Shown one piece after another: positions 50,051-58,665 of a stretch of DNA of 64,000 nucleotides. The DNA lies in contig JBAPTR010000177.1 in assembly GCA_049282265.1 (NCBI GenBank), forward strand, positions 1 to 64,000, read 5' to 3'. Source of the stretch: CAYUCJ01 sp049282265 (GTDB lineage: Bacteria; Desulfobacterota; DSM-4660; Desulfatiglandales; Desulfatiglandaceae). The notes beneath the pieces are model-generated. The model was not told the DNA's origin and made no database searches. It saw only the letters and a list, made by a program, of their open reading frames with translations. Positions within the stretch are counted from its first letter, which is position 1; every line of letters begins with the position of its first letter. The translations under genes were made by a program, and so were the position numbers.

Positions 50051-51136
50051 TTATCGCTCCTTTATCCTTACTCCGGCCAGGAGCTTTAACAAGATATCCG
50101 GTTTGGCAATAACAATTTTTTTATCTGCAATTTTGTCATCAACAGCAATTCCCTCAATTCCGCTTGCTCTTATAGAAATTTCCAGCGGTTTTGCCCTATC
50201 GCCTCCAACCACAAAGCAATAAGCCTTGCCCTGTTTTTGCAAGATCGCATTTAAAGGAACTTTTACACCTCTCCCATCAAATATCACCACCTTAACTTCT
50301 ACTCTTTCTCCGACAACGACATCACCCGTAATCTCCGCTCTATAGGCAACAAGCCCGTTAAGTGAATTATTTAAAACTTTGAGGGGATATTTTTCCCCCT
50401 TGTAGATAAGTTGCTTCGGTTTTACATCTGTTGGCATTCGCAAAAGTAAATATTTATTCTCCTCGCTCTGAAGCTTAAGGAGTGGCTTGCCCGGCATTGC
50501 CATATCACCCACTGTTGCCATGGCTTCCCCCACTAATCCAGTAAACGGGGCCTTGATCTTCGTATAAGTCAGTAGATTTCTGATCTCATTTGATTGTTCC
50601 TTTAACAGCAATATCTTGTTGTTTAATGCCTCTATGCCGGCTCTTAGTGCGGCTATGTTACTTTCTTCATTTTGATACTGTTCTACCGAAGCGCCCTTGA
50701 CATCTAACAACGCCTTTGTTCTTTTGTGGGTTAATTCATTATTTTTTAAGGCAACCTGTTTAGCCTCAATGTCTGCTTTAATTGAATCAATCTGCAACTT
50801 TATTTCTTTTAATTTTAATCTCTCGGAAGCATCGTCGATTCTCAGGACAATTTCTCCTTTATTCACTTTGTCGCCGCTTTTTTTTATCTGTAAAATCCTG
50901 CCTGCGAGTTTTGTGGAAACAGTGATGTCTTTATCGCTTTCAACAGTTGCAATATATGGCAAACTTAGTTCAAAAGTCGTAATTTTAGGCGTAATCGTTT
51001 TCACGATGATGCTGTACTCTTTCATTGCAGGTATTTTAGCTATGTCACTTTTCTTTTTCTTGATTATTCTTATTCCTCCTACTATCAAAGCAACTGCTAT
51101 AAGTAACAAAATTATGCTTTTTATAACTTTTTTCAT
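50051..51136 (-). CDS. RND periplasmic adaptor (membrane fusion protein)
   Basis: 361 residues. An N-terminal signal anchor (KSIILLLIAVALIVGGI), lipoyl-like half-motif VSTKLAGRILQIKKSGDKVNKGE with the second half ILLLKEQS...TKIKAPFTGLVGEAMATVGDMA, and a coiled-coil hairpin between (residues 110-190). ATG at 51136 follows AAAGGAGTAGTGAG and overlaps the TolC-like stop by ATGA. Links RND pump and outer-membrane channel. Confidence 0.92.
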   Translation of the reverse strand: MKKVIKSIILLLIAVALIVGGIRIIKKKKSDIAKIPAMKEYSIIVKTITPKITTFELSLPYIATVESDKDITVSTKLAGRILQIKKSGDKVNKGEIVLRIDDASERLKLKEIKLQIDSIKADIEAKQVALKNNELTHKRTKALLDVKGASVEQYQNEESNIAALRAGIEALNNKILLLKEQSNEIRNLLTYTKIKAPFTGLVGEAMATVGDMAMPGKPLLKLQSEENKYLLLRMPTDVKPKQLIYKGEKYPLKVLNNSLNGLVAYRAEITGDVVVGERVEVKVVIFDGRGVKVPLNAILQKQGKAYCFVVGGDRAKPLEISIRASGIEGIAVDDKIADKKIVIAKPDILLKLLAGVRIKER

Positions 51137-52425
51137 CTCACTACTCCTTTGAGATCGGTACCATAGAGGACGGCCTGCTCTGCGATGAGACGCCATTGCC
51201 GGTCTTCCCAAAATGACTGCTGTGTCTCCGCGTCCAGGAGATCCACCTCATATTTGAGATAGTCCTCTATGGTCATGCGCCTGTTTTTGTAGGCGACCTT
51301 GGCGATTTTGAGGATCTTCCTTGCGAGGCCAATGTTTTTCCTCGATTTTTGGATGGCCTCTTTGATCACCGGGCGCTGCTTCTTTATCTCCGCTGCCTTG
51401 GCATCAAGGTCCTGTTTCGTTTTTCGATATTTCGCTTTCACCTTTTTCAATTGGATACGCGCCAGTTGTTCATCTACGCGGGAAGTCCTGTCAAGCAGGG
51501 GAAAGGTTACATTGAGAGAGAGCCTCCGATAATCCCGGTCTATCCAGTCGTCCGTATTATAAGCGCTTCCAACGTTTTCCGTATAGCTCCCGTTCAGGAA
51601 GAGTTTTGGATAACGGTAATCCCTTTTCACCTGGAGGTTGTGGCGGGCCGCTTCAATGTCGTCACCTAACAATCTGAGTGCGATATAACCCCCTTGTGCC
51701 GGAAGTCCCTCCCTGAGTGACATGGGGACGGGGGCATCGAGGGTGACCCCGGTTATGGCGGAGATATCACGTGAAATGGCAATGCGTTTTGTGGAGATAC
51801 TATCTTGTTGGATATTCAGGCTTTCTATTAGCTTTTCGATTTTGAAGAGGTCCGATTCAGGGAGCCTTCCATTGCGCACCTGGATCTCCACTATTTCCCT
51901 TGTTTTTTCAAGTGAGGCAATCCGTTCATGGATAAGATTTTCAAGCTGGGAAAGATAGGATAAGGAGCTGTTGAGGGACACCACAGCAGATTGATTGCCG
52001 ATGAGGGTAATTGTTTTCTTGACGGTGGTTTTTCGGGCCAGGGCTTTTAGCTGTTTTGCAGTATCAAATATCTCTTTGACAAAGACGGGCATGCTTGCCT
52101 GGATACCATATCGGCCGATATCCCTTGAAAAGGGGATTGATTCACCTGCCTGGATGTTGACCTCGGTGGGAGGCATGGGCCGGAGATTGGTGGGTGAATT
52201 GTAGTTTTCATAAGAGCCGATTGCGGATATCTTCGGGTAAAGCGGAGCGTAGGCCTTTTTCACTGCGATTTTTGCCTGCTCGATGCCGAGTTCATCGATC
52301 CTGGCCTGTGGCTGCCGTGTCACCGCTTTGAAAAGGGTGTCCATATCCATGGCACCGGCCTCCACCGGAATAATGAAGAGGATCGAAAAGAGCATCATTA
52401 TTTTTTTAATGTGTTTCCCGTTCAT
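51133..52425 (-). CDS. TolC-like outer-membrane efflux protein
   Basis: 430 residues. Signal peptide (MMLFSILFIIPVEAGA|MD) and two OEP (TolC) repeats: LGIEQAKIAVKKAYAPLYPKISAIGSYENY and DDIEAARHNLQVKRDYRYPKLFLNGSYTEN. Long amphipathic helices in between. ATG follows GGAGGCGGCAT. First gene of the operon, with a promoter about 360 bases upstream. Confidence 0.92.
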   Translation of the reverse strand: MNGKHIKKIMMLFSILFIIPVEAGAMDMDTLFKAVTRQPQARIDELGIEQAKIAVKKAYAPLYPKISAIGSYENYNSPTNLRPMPPTEVNIQAGESIPFSRDIGRYGIQASMPVFVKEIFDTAKQLKALARKTTVKKTITLIGNQSAVVSLNSSLSYLSQLENLIHERIASLEKTREIVEIQVRNGRLPESDLFKIEKLIESLNIQQDSISTKRIAISRDISAITGVTLDAPVPMSLREGLPAQGGYIALRLLGDDIEAARHNLQVKRDYRYPKLFLNGSYTENVGSAYNTDDWIDRDYRRLSLNVTFPLLDRTSRVDEQLARIQLKKVKAKYRKTKQDLDAKAAEIKKQRPVIKEAIQKSRKNIGLARKILKIAKVAYKNRRMTIEDYLKYEVDLLDAETQQSFWEDRQWRLIAEQAVLYGTDLKGVVR

Positions 52426-52773
52426 ATGCCGCCTCCTTGGGTGGAAAATAAATCGTCGTTAAATGGGGTCAGTAAAGAAGAGAATCAGGAGACTGGAGCC
52501 GCCTATTTCTTTCACGTCAACATGGTGGTGGTGCCCGGGAGCCCTCTTTCCACTCTATCAAAACCCTTTGGTGCCAGTTCGGTTCTTAGCAAACCGGTTT
52601 CATGAGATTTAATTTCCCTATTTCCATTTAACAATTTATCAGAAAACAATATGAACACTATACTAAGGCCTTATGATTGATGGCAGAGCGTATCTCTGTG
52701 AGGTTATCACTGTCTTGTTTATCCTCAAAGCGGCCCATGTCAGCTTCATGAAGACCTTTCCCTCCTGCCCTCT
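52426..52773. other. Long leader of the efflux operon, no gene seen
   Basis: 348 bases between the TolC start and its promoter. No open frame on either strand shows coding character. The length of the untranslated leader is unusual, but I see no riboswitch that I can name. Confidence 0.5.
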
Positions 52774-52817
52774 ATATTCTGTTTTTGGAATATAATAGCG
52801 AACCTCCACCCTGTCAA
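52774..52817 (-). promoter_or_regulatory. Promoter and ArsR-type operator of the efflux operon
   Basis: TTGACA (52812-52817), 17 bases, TATATT (52789-52794) with inverted repeat ATATTC-N8-GAATAT (52774-52793) over the -10. The six-base arms, N8 gap and promoter placement are identical to those at 45599. Confidence 0.7.
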
Positions 52818-52913
52818 GGAAAAAGTCAAGCGTTCCTCAGAAAAAATGTTCCTAATATTATCCTGCTTTTATGCGAATATCCCCGGCAGCGATTCCTCGA
52901 ATTTGTTCAGTGC

Positions 52914-52942
52914 TTGACTCATGTTTCCGTGCTGGCTAGAAT
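52914..52942 (+). promoter_or_regulatory. Promoter of the second merR gene
   Basis: TTGACT (52914-52919), 17 bases, TAGAAT (52937-52942), about 109 bases before the ATG at 53051. A plausible sigma-70 promoter. Confidence 0.5.
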
Positions 52943-53050
52943 GGTTTGATGAACGTGGCGTTGCTGGATAATGCTCACGGATATCTGAATAGGGAAACCT
53001 TTCACAACCTTGAGATTGAGATAACATGAGAAAAGGGCAATATCGGAACA

Positions 53051-53455
53051 ATGGATTATACCATAAGTGACGTGTCTTTAAACGTCTCTCTTTCCCAAAA
53101 GACTATCAGAGACTACGAAAAATGGGGGCTCATCAAACCCAGACGCCATGCCAGGACCAATAACAGGATATACTCCGACTTCGAGATTGATCAGATACGA
53201 CAGATCACCCGACTTCTCCACGGAGAGGGGTTCACCCTTTCCTGCCTCGGAGTCCTCCTTCAACTGGCGCCATGCTGGAATATCTTTGATTGCAATCTGA
53301 AAAAGGATTGCCCCGCCTTCATATTTCATGATACCCCTTGTTACGAAGTCAGGAAGGAGAAGGAAACCTTGTGCGGCGGCATCTGTGAGCAGTGCGCCGT
53401 TTTTATCAATCGCCATAAAGAAGGGGAAAAAATCCTGGAACGACCCGATCCGTGA
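53051..53455 (+). CDS. MerR-family regulator with Cys-rich C-terminal domain (paralogue)
   Basis: 134 residues. Close paralogue of the regulator at 30466: same HTH (TISDVSLNVSLSQKTIRDYEKWGLIKPRR) and same Cys order (CW..C..CP..C..C..C..C). It lies divergent to the RND efflux operon, separated by a 625-base region with both promoters, so the efflux genes are candidate targets. It is followed after 24 bases by a hydrolase gene on the same strand. Confidence 0.83.
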   Translation: MDYTISDVSLNVSLSQKTIRDYEKWGLIKPRRHARTNNRIYSDFEIDQIRQITRLLHGEGFTLSCLGVLLQLAPCWNIFDCNLKKDCPAFIFHDTPCYEVRKEKETLCGGICEQCAVFINRHKEGEKILERPDP

Positions 53456-53479
53456 TTTTTCCGCCTCCCGCCAATCGAT

Positions 53480-54319
53480 ATGCTGACTGAATTGATCCTT
53501 TTCATCCTCGCCCTCTATCTTCTCCTCACGCTTTGCTTCACCTATCTGGCACACCAGATTCCGCGAAGAGCCGTCGTGGAATACCCGGACTGGGGGAACC
53601 TCACAGATACGCGCATTCCTGCGGTTGACGGTGGAGATCTGGAGGTCTGGCGGGTTGATCCGAATGGCCCCTCAAGGGGTGTGGTCCTGCTGGCCCACGG
53701 CTGGAGCCGCAACCGGGACCGCATGGTGGGGAGGGCTAGGATCTTCGGACAAATGGGGTTTACCACGGTACTTCACAGCGCCAGGGATCATGGGGGGTCT
53801 TCCGGAAACCACTTTATGAACGCCTTCCGATTTGCGGAAGACATCGAGACGGTCATGGGGTGGATCAATGAGCCCGTCCTGCTTTACGGGCATTCCATCG
53901 GGGCCGCAGGAGCCGTCATCGCCGCGCACAGAAAGGCCGGACAGGTCAGGTTGCTTTTTCTGGAAGGATGTTATGCCCGCACCCGTGAGGCCCTGCTCAG
54001 ACTCTACAGGAACCAAAGTCGGCTTTTGGGGCCCTTCTTCGCTCCCATGATCCTTGTTTGGATGGATATTTTCTACCGGTTTCGTCTGGACACGGTCAGC
54101 CCGGTCAGGCTGGCCCCATCCATTGATCTTCCTGTCTTGATCATCCACGGCGAAAAGGACCGGAATTTCCCCTTGGATCACGCCCGGAGACTCATGAAGA
54201 GCTTTCCGGCAGGCAGGGCTGATCTCTTCGTAGCCAAAGGCTCGGACCACAGCAGTTCCAGCCTGGACCCCGGGTTTCCCGATGCCGTTAAGGCCTTTGT
54301 GAACCGGCACATCGCCTGA
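53480..54319 (+). CDS. Membrane-anchored alpha/beta hydrolase
   Basis: 279 residues. An N-terminal hydrophobic anchor (LILFILALYLLLTLCFTYLA), then alpha/beta hydrolase with oxyanion stretch LLAHGWSRNRD, nucleophile LYGHSIGAAG (Ser at GHSIG), acid in HGEKDRNFPL and a C-terminal His in SDHSS. Typical of small serine hydrolases or peptidase-like enzymes; substrate unknown. It lies directly after the merR gene and its last 32 bases overlap the convergent queG. Confidence 0.85.
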   Translation: MLTELILFILALYLLLTLCFTYLAHQIPRRAVVEYPDWGNLTDTRIPAVDGGDLEVWRVDPNGPSRGVVLLAHGWSRNRDRMVGRARIFGQMGFTTVLHSARDHGGSSGNHFMNAFRFAEDIETVMGWINEPVLLYGHSIGAAGAVIAAHRKAGQVRLLFLEGCYARTREALLRLYRNQSRLLGPFFAPMILVWMDIFYRFRLDTVSPVRLAPSIDLPVLIIHGEKDRNFPLDHARRLMKSFPAGRADLFVAKGSDHSSSSLDPGFPDAVKAFVNRHIA

Positions 54320-55202
54320 TGGCCCTGATATTGCTCTTTATCTTATCAAGGCCCGCCCTGGCAAAAGCGGTCTCACCGAATCGTCTGTCAAATGTTGTCC
54401 GGTCCATATCCAGAAAGGTTTTGGATGAGGGCAGGCATTCCACCCGTTCATCCATTCCCCGGTTGAAAGGGCACACTTCCTGGCATCTGTCACACCCGAA
54501 AAAACAGTCTCCCATCGCTTTTCCCATCTCAACGTCGATCGGGCCCTTTTTTTCAATGGTGAGATAGGAGAGGCATTTTCCCGCATCCATGAGAAACGGC
54601 CTTTCAAGCGCATTGGTCGGACACGCATCCACGCAACGGCTGCACGTCCCGCACATATTTGCCAATGGTTTCTGCGCCGTGATGGGAAATATTGCGGTGG
54701 TAAGCACTTCAGCCAGAAACAGGTAGGAACCGTGGCCGGGCCTGATGAGCATGTTGTTCTTCCCGATAAATCCAATGCCCGACGCATAGGCAAAGCTGCG
54801 CTCCAGGAGGGGAGCTGAATCTACGCAGATACGCGAACGCTCCCCTGGATATTCTTCGGATATGAGGGCCACGAGAGGCTTGGCTCTTTCCTTGATCGTT
54901 TCATGGTAATCCGGACTCTCCGGTCTAGTGTACCGGGCGGCGGTAAATCCATCGGGAGTGCCGGGTTTCCCGGTAGGATAGGGATATGCCAGGGAGATAA
55001 CCGTTAGGCAGTCTTCAAGCACATTCGCCGGATCGGTTTTCAGATTCCGGCGCCTCCCAAGCCAATGCATTTCCCCGTACTTCTTGGCGTCTACCCAGCG
55101 ATTGTATTCAGTAAGAAATGGCGGTTGGCCCGAGCGGCAAAAGCCCGCAGCGATAAACCCCAATTCAAGCGCCTGCTGAGAAAAACGCGTATGGAAAAAC
55201 AT
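54288..55202 (-). CDS. queG: Epoxyqueuosine reductase
   Basis: 304 residues. Converts epoxyqueuosine to queuosine in tRNA. An N-terminal QueG region with cobalamin-site ARYTRPESPDYHETIKERAKPL and ICVDSAPLLERSFAYASGIGFIGKNNML; 4Fe-4S motifs CGTCSRCVDACPTNAL and CDRCQEVCPFN. A little shorter than many, missing the C-terminal HEAT-like repeat that some carry. Convergent with the hydrolase gene. Confidence 0.93.
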   Translation of the reverse strand: MFFHTRFSQQALELGFIAAGFCRSGQPPFLTEYNRWVDAKKYGEMHWLGRRRNLKTDPANVLEDCLTVISLAYPYPTGKPGTPDGFTAARYTRPESPDYHETIKERAKPLVALISEEYPGERSRICVDSAPLLERSFAYASGIGFIGKNNMLIRPGHGSYLFLAEVLTTAIFPITAQKPLANMCGTCSRCVDACPTNALERPFLMDAGKCLSYLTIEKKGPIDVEMGKAMGDCFFGCDRCQEVCPFNRGMDERVECLPSSKTFLDMDRTTFDRRFGETAFARAGLDKIKSNIRAIRRCAGSQRP

Positions 55203-55225
55203 ACTTCAAACCTTGCGGACTCATA

Positions 55226-56107
55226 CTAAATCTCAAAGGGCGTCAGACTTTCAAATCCTGTTTGCGTCACCAGGACCGTCTGCTCGAACTGGGCGGACAG
55301 GGACCCGTCTTCGGTCACCGCCGTCCATTCGTCATCCAGAATATAGAGGTCCTTTTTGCCCAGGTTGATCATGGGTTCCACGGTGAAGACCATACCGGGA
55401 ACGAGGGGAACGCCCTCTCCCTTTCGGCCGTAATGGGGAACCTGTGGGGGTTCATGAAAATCAAGCCCCACACCGTGCCCTACGAATTCCCTGACGACCG
55501 AGCAACCCTCCCCCTCTGCGTATAGCTGGATCGCCCATCCGATATCGCCGACCGTGTTGCCGGGCTTGACCTGCCTGAGTCCGATCCGGAGGCTGTTTCT
55601 GGCCACCTCGACTATCTTCTTTGCCTCGACCCCGGGTTTTCCCACGAAATAGGTCTTGCTTGCGTCGGCATAGTAGCCGTTCAAAATGGAGGTGACATCC
55701 ACATTGACGATGTCGCCGTCTTCCACAACCCGGTCCCCGGGAATCCCGTGACAGATGACCTCATTGAGGGAGACACAGACGCTCTTTGGATACCCCCGGT
55801 AGTTGAGGGGCGCCGGTATGGCCCCGTGCTTGAGGGTATACTCATGAACAATGGTGTTGATCTCGTCCGTCTTCATTCCCGGCCTGATGCGCTCCTCCAC
55901 CAGATCAAGGGTGTCTACGACCAGACGGCCGGCTTTCCTGATGCCTTCCACATCCTTCTCTTCCTTTAGGCGTATCCTGTATTTCTGGGCGTACTGGCTC
56001 TTCACATCGACGGGCCTGAAGTGGTTCCCCTCTTTGTTCATACAACACTTTTTGTATTTCATCCCACTCCCGCAGGGGCAGGGATCGTTTCTGCCCACCT
56101 TTTTCAC
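55226..56107 (-). CDS. map: Methionine aminopeptidase with N-terminal SEC-C motif
   Basis: About 293 residues from the GTG at 56107 (VKKVGRNDPCPCGSGMKYKKCC), typical of MetAP-SEC-C forms; the frame opens further to 56221 with no family match, and a GTG at 56125 has a better AGGTCC site. Metal ligands are in NVDVTSILNGYYADASKTY (two Asp), GHGVGLDFHEPP (His), FTVEPM (Glu) and FEQTVLVT (Glu). Removes the initiator Met. The SEC-C module may recruit it to the ribosome. Downstream is queG. Confidence 0.92.
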   Translation of the reverse strand: MKKVGRNDPCPCGSGMKYKKCCMNKEGNHFRPVDVKSQYAQKYRIRLKEEKDVEGIRKAGRLVVDTLDLVEERIRPGMKTDEINTIVHEYTLKHGAIPAPLNYRGYPKSVCVSLNEVICHGIPGDRVVEDGDIVNVDVTSILNGYYADASKTYFVGKPGVEAKKIVEVARNSLRIGLRQVKPGNTVGDIGWAIQLYAEGEGCSVVREFVGHGVGLDFHEPPQVPHYGRKGEGVPLVPGMVFTVEPMINLGKKDLYILDDEWTAVTEDGSLSAQFEQTVLVTQTGFESLTPFEI

Positions 56108-56435
56108 ATTTCTTTGGTGTAACACGCCAGGACCTCGCTCTCCAGTGATACCCGTTTCCGGTATCAGATGTTCATATATTCCACGACGGATTTCCAGATT
56201 CCCATCGCCGCTGTATCTCATTCTCTGTCATTTTCATGCACTGCATTTTCTTGATGAAACATAGCAAAATTCAGGATGGTGGTCAAATGAACACAGAACT
56301 TATTTTCCGCGGCTGGTTTTCCACCCTGTGAATAGTGATGGAGCTTTAGAATTGTCTTGATCCAAAGGCCGTTAACGGGTATGAAAAGGGGCACATGTCA
56401 CCGACCCCCGGTAGGGCCTTTTCGCAAGAGCAGCT

Positions 56436-57956
56436 ATGTCGAAGATCCTGAAAAGTGAAAACTTCCAGGCCCCACATGTCTGGGCCTTTACCACCTATTT
56501 TGCCGAAGGCTTTCCCTATACCCTGATCCGCATCGTATCGTCCGTATTCTTCCGGGACATGAAGGTCAGCCTAGAAGCCATCGGCCTCACCTCTCTCTTC
56601 GGTCTTCCCTGGGTTCTCAAGTTTCTCTGGGGGCCACAGATCGACCAGTTCGGCACCAAACGCCGCTGGATGCTCAACACGCAGGGTCTGCTCGTTCTGC
56701 TTTTCCTCGGCGTCGCCCTGATGACCCCTTTTGCATGGATGATAAAATGGATTGCAGTGGCCTTCTTTGTGGGTTCTATCATCGCCGCCACACATGATAT
56801 GGCCATTGACGGTTACTATATGGAGGCCCTGGACAAGACAGGCCAGGCCCGGTTCGTGGGATACCGGGTGATGGCCTACCGCATCGCGATGATGACCGGC
56901 ACCGGAATAGTCGTCACCATCGGTGCCACCACCTCCTGGCGGTTCGCTTACCTTTCCTCGGCCGGGATACTGGGCCTATTCTTCATCTACCACCTGTTCC
57001 TCTTGCCGAGAGTGGAAACACCCAAAGGACCCATCTACCAATCCTTCAAACCATTGTTGAGCCCAAAACGCGCAGGAATGGTTGCTGTTCTGCTCCTCCT
57101 GATTACGGCCTTAAACAAGAGCATGTCCCTTGGGTGGTTTGACAACCTCAAAACCCAGGTTCCCGTCTTCGCTCACATCCGGGCGTCCGGCTGGATCGGG
57201 ATTGGGCTGTTGCTCGGTCTGGTTTTCATGGTCCTTTTCAAGGATCACATCAGACAATCCCTCTTTCGCGACCCTGAAGCCTTTTACACAAAGGCCTTCA
57301 TGGCCTACATGGACCGGGAAAAAATGGGGCTGGCCCTGGCCTTCATTATCCTCATGAGGACAGGGGAATCCATGCTTGCATCCATGGTGTCACCATTTAT
57401 TGTCGACCTGGGGATCAAGATGCATTATGGCTGGATTTCCGGCGGGGTGGGACTTCCTTTCTCGATCGTCGGGGCCATGCTCGGGGGCTGGTTCATTGCC
57501 CGGTATGGTCTCAGGAGGACCATCTGGCCGTTTCTCCTGGCCCAGAATCTGACCAATGTCATCTATATGGGCCTGGCCCTGGGTCTCCAAGGTTATGTGG
57601 CGCTGAATGCCGGCGCCTCAATTCCAACGCCCATCGGTCCCTTCAACCTCTTTCTGGTGGCCTCGGTCCATGCGTTTGATCAGTTCTCGGGGGGACTGGG
57701 GACATCCGTCCTCATCACCTTCCTCATGCGGACGTGTCTCTCTGAATTCAAGGCGGCGCATTATGCCATCGGAACCGGATTGATGAATATCAGCGGGGTC
57801 CTTTCCGGAGTCATGAGCGGTTTTCTGGCCCAGTGGGTGGGCTATGGCTGGTTCTTCGGAATCAGTTTCCTGGCTTCCATCCCCGGGATGGCGCTCCTTT
57901 TTGTGGTCCCTTTTCTGGATGAGGAAAAGGCATCCGAAAACCCCTCAGGAGTTTGA
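56436..57956 (+). CDS. AmpG-like major facilitator transporter
   Basis: 506 residues, 12 or more transmembrane helices. AmpG signatures: FAEGFPYTLI at the start, GLPWVLKFLWGPQIDQFGTKRRWM, ATHDMAIDGYYMEAL. AmpG carries anhydromuropeptides into the cytoplasm; some members carry siderophores. No other peptidoglycan-recycling gene is close by. Start ATG has only AAGAGC upstream. Ends 6 bases before the convergent ATPase gene. Confidence 0.83.
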   Translation: MSKILKSENFQAPHVWAFTTYFAEGFPYTLIRIVSSVFFRDMKVSLEAIGLTSLFGLPWVLKFLWGPQIDQFGTKRRWMLNTQGLLVLLFLGVALMTPFAWMIKWIAVAFFVGSIIAATHDMAIDGYYMEALDKTGQARFVGYRVMAYRIAMMTGTGIVVTIGATTSWRFAYLSSAGILGLFFIYHLFLLPRVETPKGPIYQSFKPLLSPKRAGMVAVLLLLITALNKSMSLGWFDNLKTQVPVFAHIRASGWIGIGLLLGLVFMVLFKDHIRQSLFRDPEAFYTKAFMAYMDREKMGLALAFIILMRTGESMLASMVSPFIVDLGIKMHYGWISGGVGLPFSIVGAMLGGWFIARYGLRRTIWPFLLAQNLTNVIYMGLALGLQGYVALNAGASIPTPIGPFNLFLVASVHAFDQFSGGLGTSVLITFLMRTCLSEFKAAHYAIGTGLMNISGVLSGVMSGFLAQWVGYGWFFGISFLASIPGMALLFVVPFLDEEKASENPSGV

Positions 57957-57961
57957 AGAAA

Positions 57962-58663
57962 CTAGGCTCCCTCCATAACGAGAAAAGTACCGGGATCCAG
58001 ATTGACACGTGCCCCGGTTATGGTGGGGTGATCGTGGTCCTTCAACAACCGGAGATGGATACCCGATACCTCGGGCTGCATGTGTATAATAATGCTGAAA
58101 AGATCATCCACATCATGGCAAGGGTGGGGGATGCCCCTTTCGTTCGTTTCCGTGATGTGCCTGTGGGAAAGGGCTGAAAACCACACCTCGGTCTCAAAAG
58201 ATCCCGCGATTTCTTTGAACTTCTCCAGGATGGTTCGAGGCGAGGCCTGGAAATCCAGCCCGTCCACGATCAGGGCATCCGGGCTGAATCCCATGTTCTC
58301 CCTGAGATTGGAGAGATTGTCCGCCAGGCGCTCCATGGAAAAGCTCTGGTTCAGATAGGCAAGGATCAACCTGTTGCGCTCGATGAGGTCCCGCATCTCA
58401 CATTCATCCTGCATTTCAAGGGCCTGTACAAGGTCGTGCAAAATCACATCGTAATAGGAAGTGACTTTGTCCGGAGCCTCGTCCAGCGAGATATGCACCA
58501 GTTTCGCCCCATTGATGATCCGGTCAAAGGCGATGTGGATCAGGCAGGCCGTTTTACCGACCCCGGCCCTGGCGATAAGGGCTCCCAGGTTTCCGGGCCC
58601 GAGGCCTTTTCGTGATGATTTTTCCAACAAGATTAGTGGGCTTACAGAAATAAATTTCTTCAT
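57962..58663 (-). CDS. RecA-fold ATPase of KaiC-like type
   Basis: 233 residues. Walker A ARAGVGKTACL near residue 32, Walker B ALIVDGLDF near residue 128, and sensor-like region SALSHRH. A single-domain KaiC/RadA-type ATPase without DNA-binding parts that I can see. ATG follows GGGGGGAAAATAGAT; it ends 6 bases from the AmpG-like gene and begins 2 bases after the EF-G gene stop, so EF-G and this gene are coupled in one transcript. Function unknown. Confidence 0.75.
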   Translation of the reverse strand: MKKFISVSPLILLEKSSRKGLGPGNLGALIARAGVGKTACLIHIAFDRIINGAKLVHISLDEAPDKVTSYYDVILHDLVQALEMQDECEMRDLIERNRLILAYLNQSFSMERLADNLSNLRENMGFSPDALIVDGLDFQASPRTILEKFKEIAGSFETEVWFSALSHRHITETNERGIPHPCHDVDDLFSIIIHMQPEVSGIHLRLLKDHDHPTITGARVNLDPGTFLVMEGA

Positions 58664-58665
58664 AT

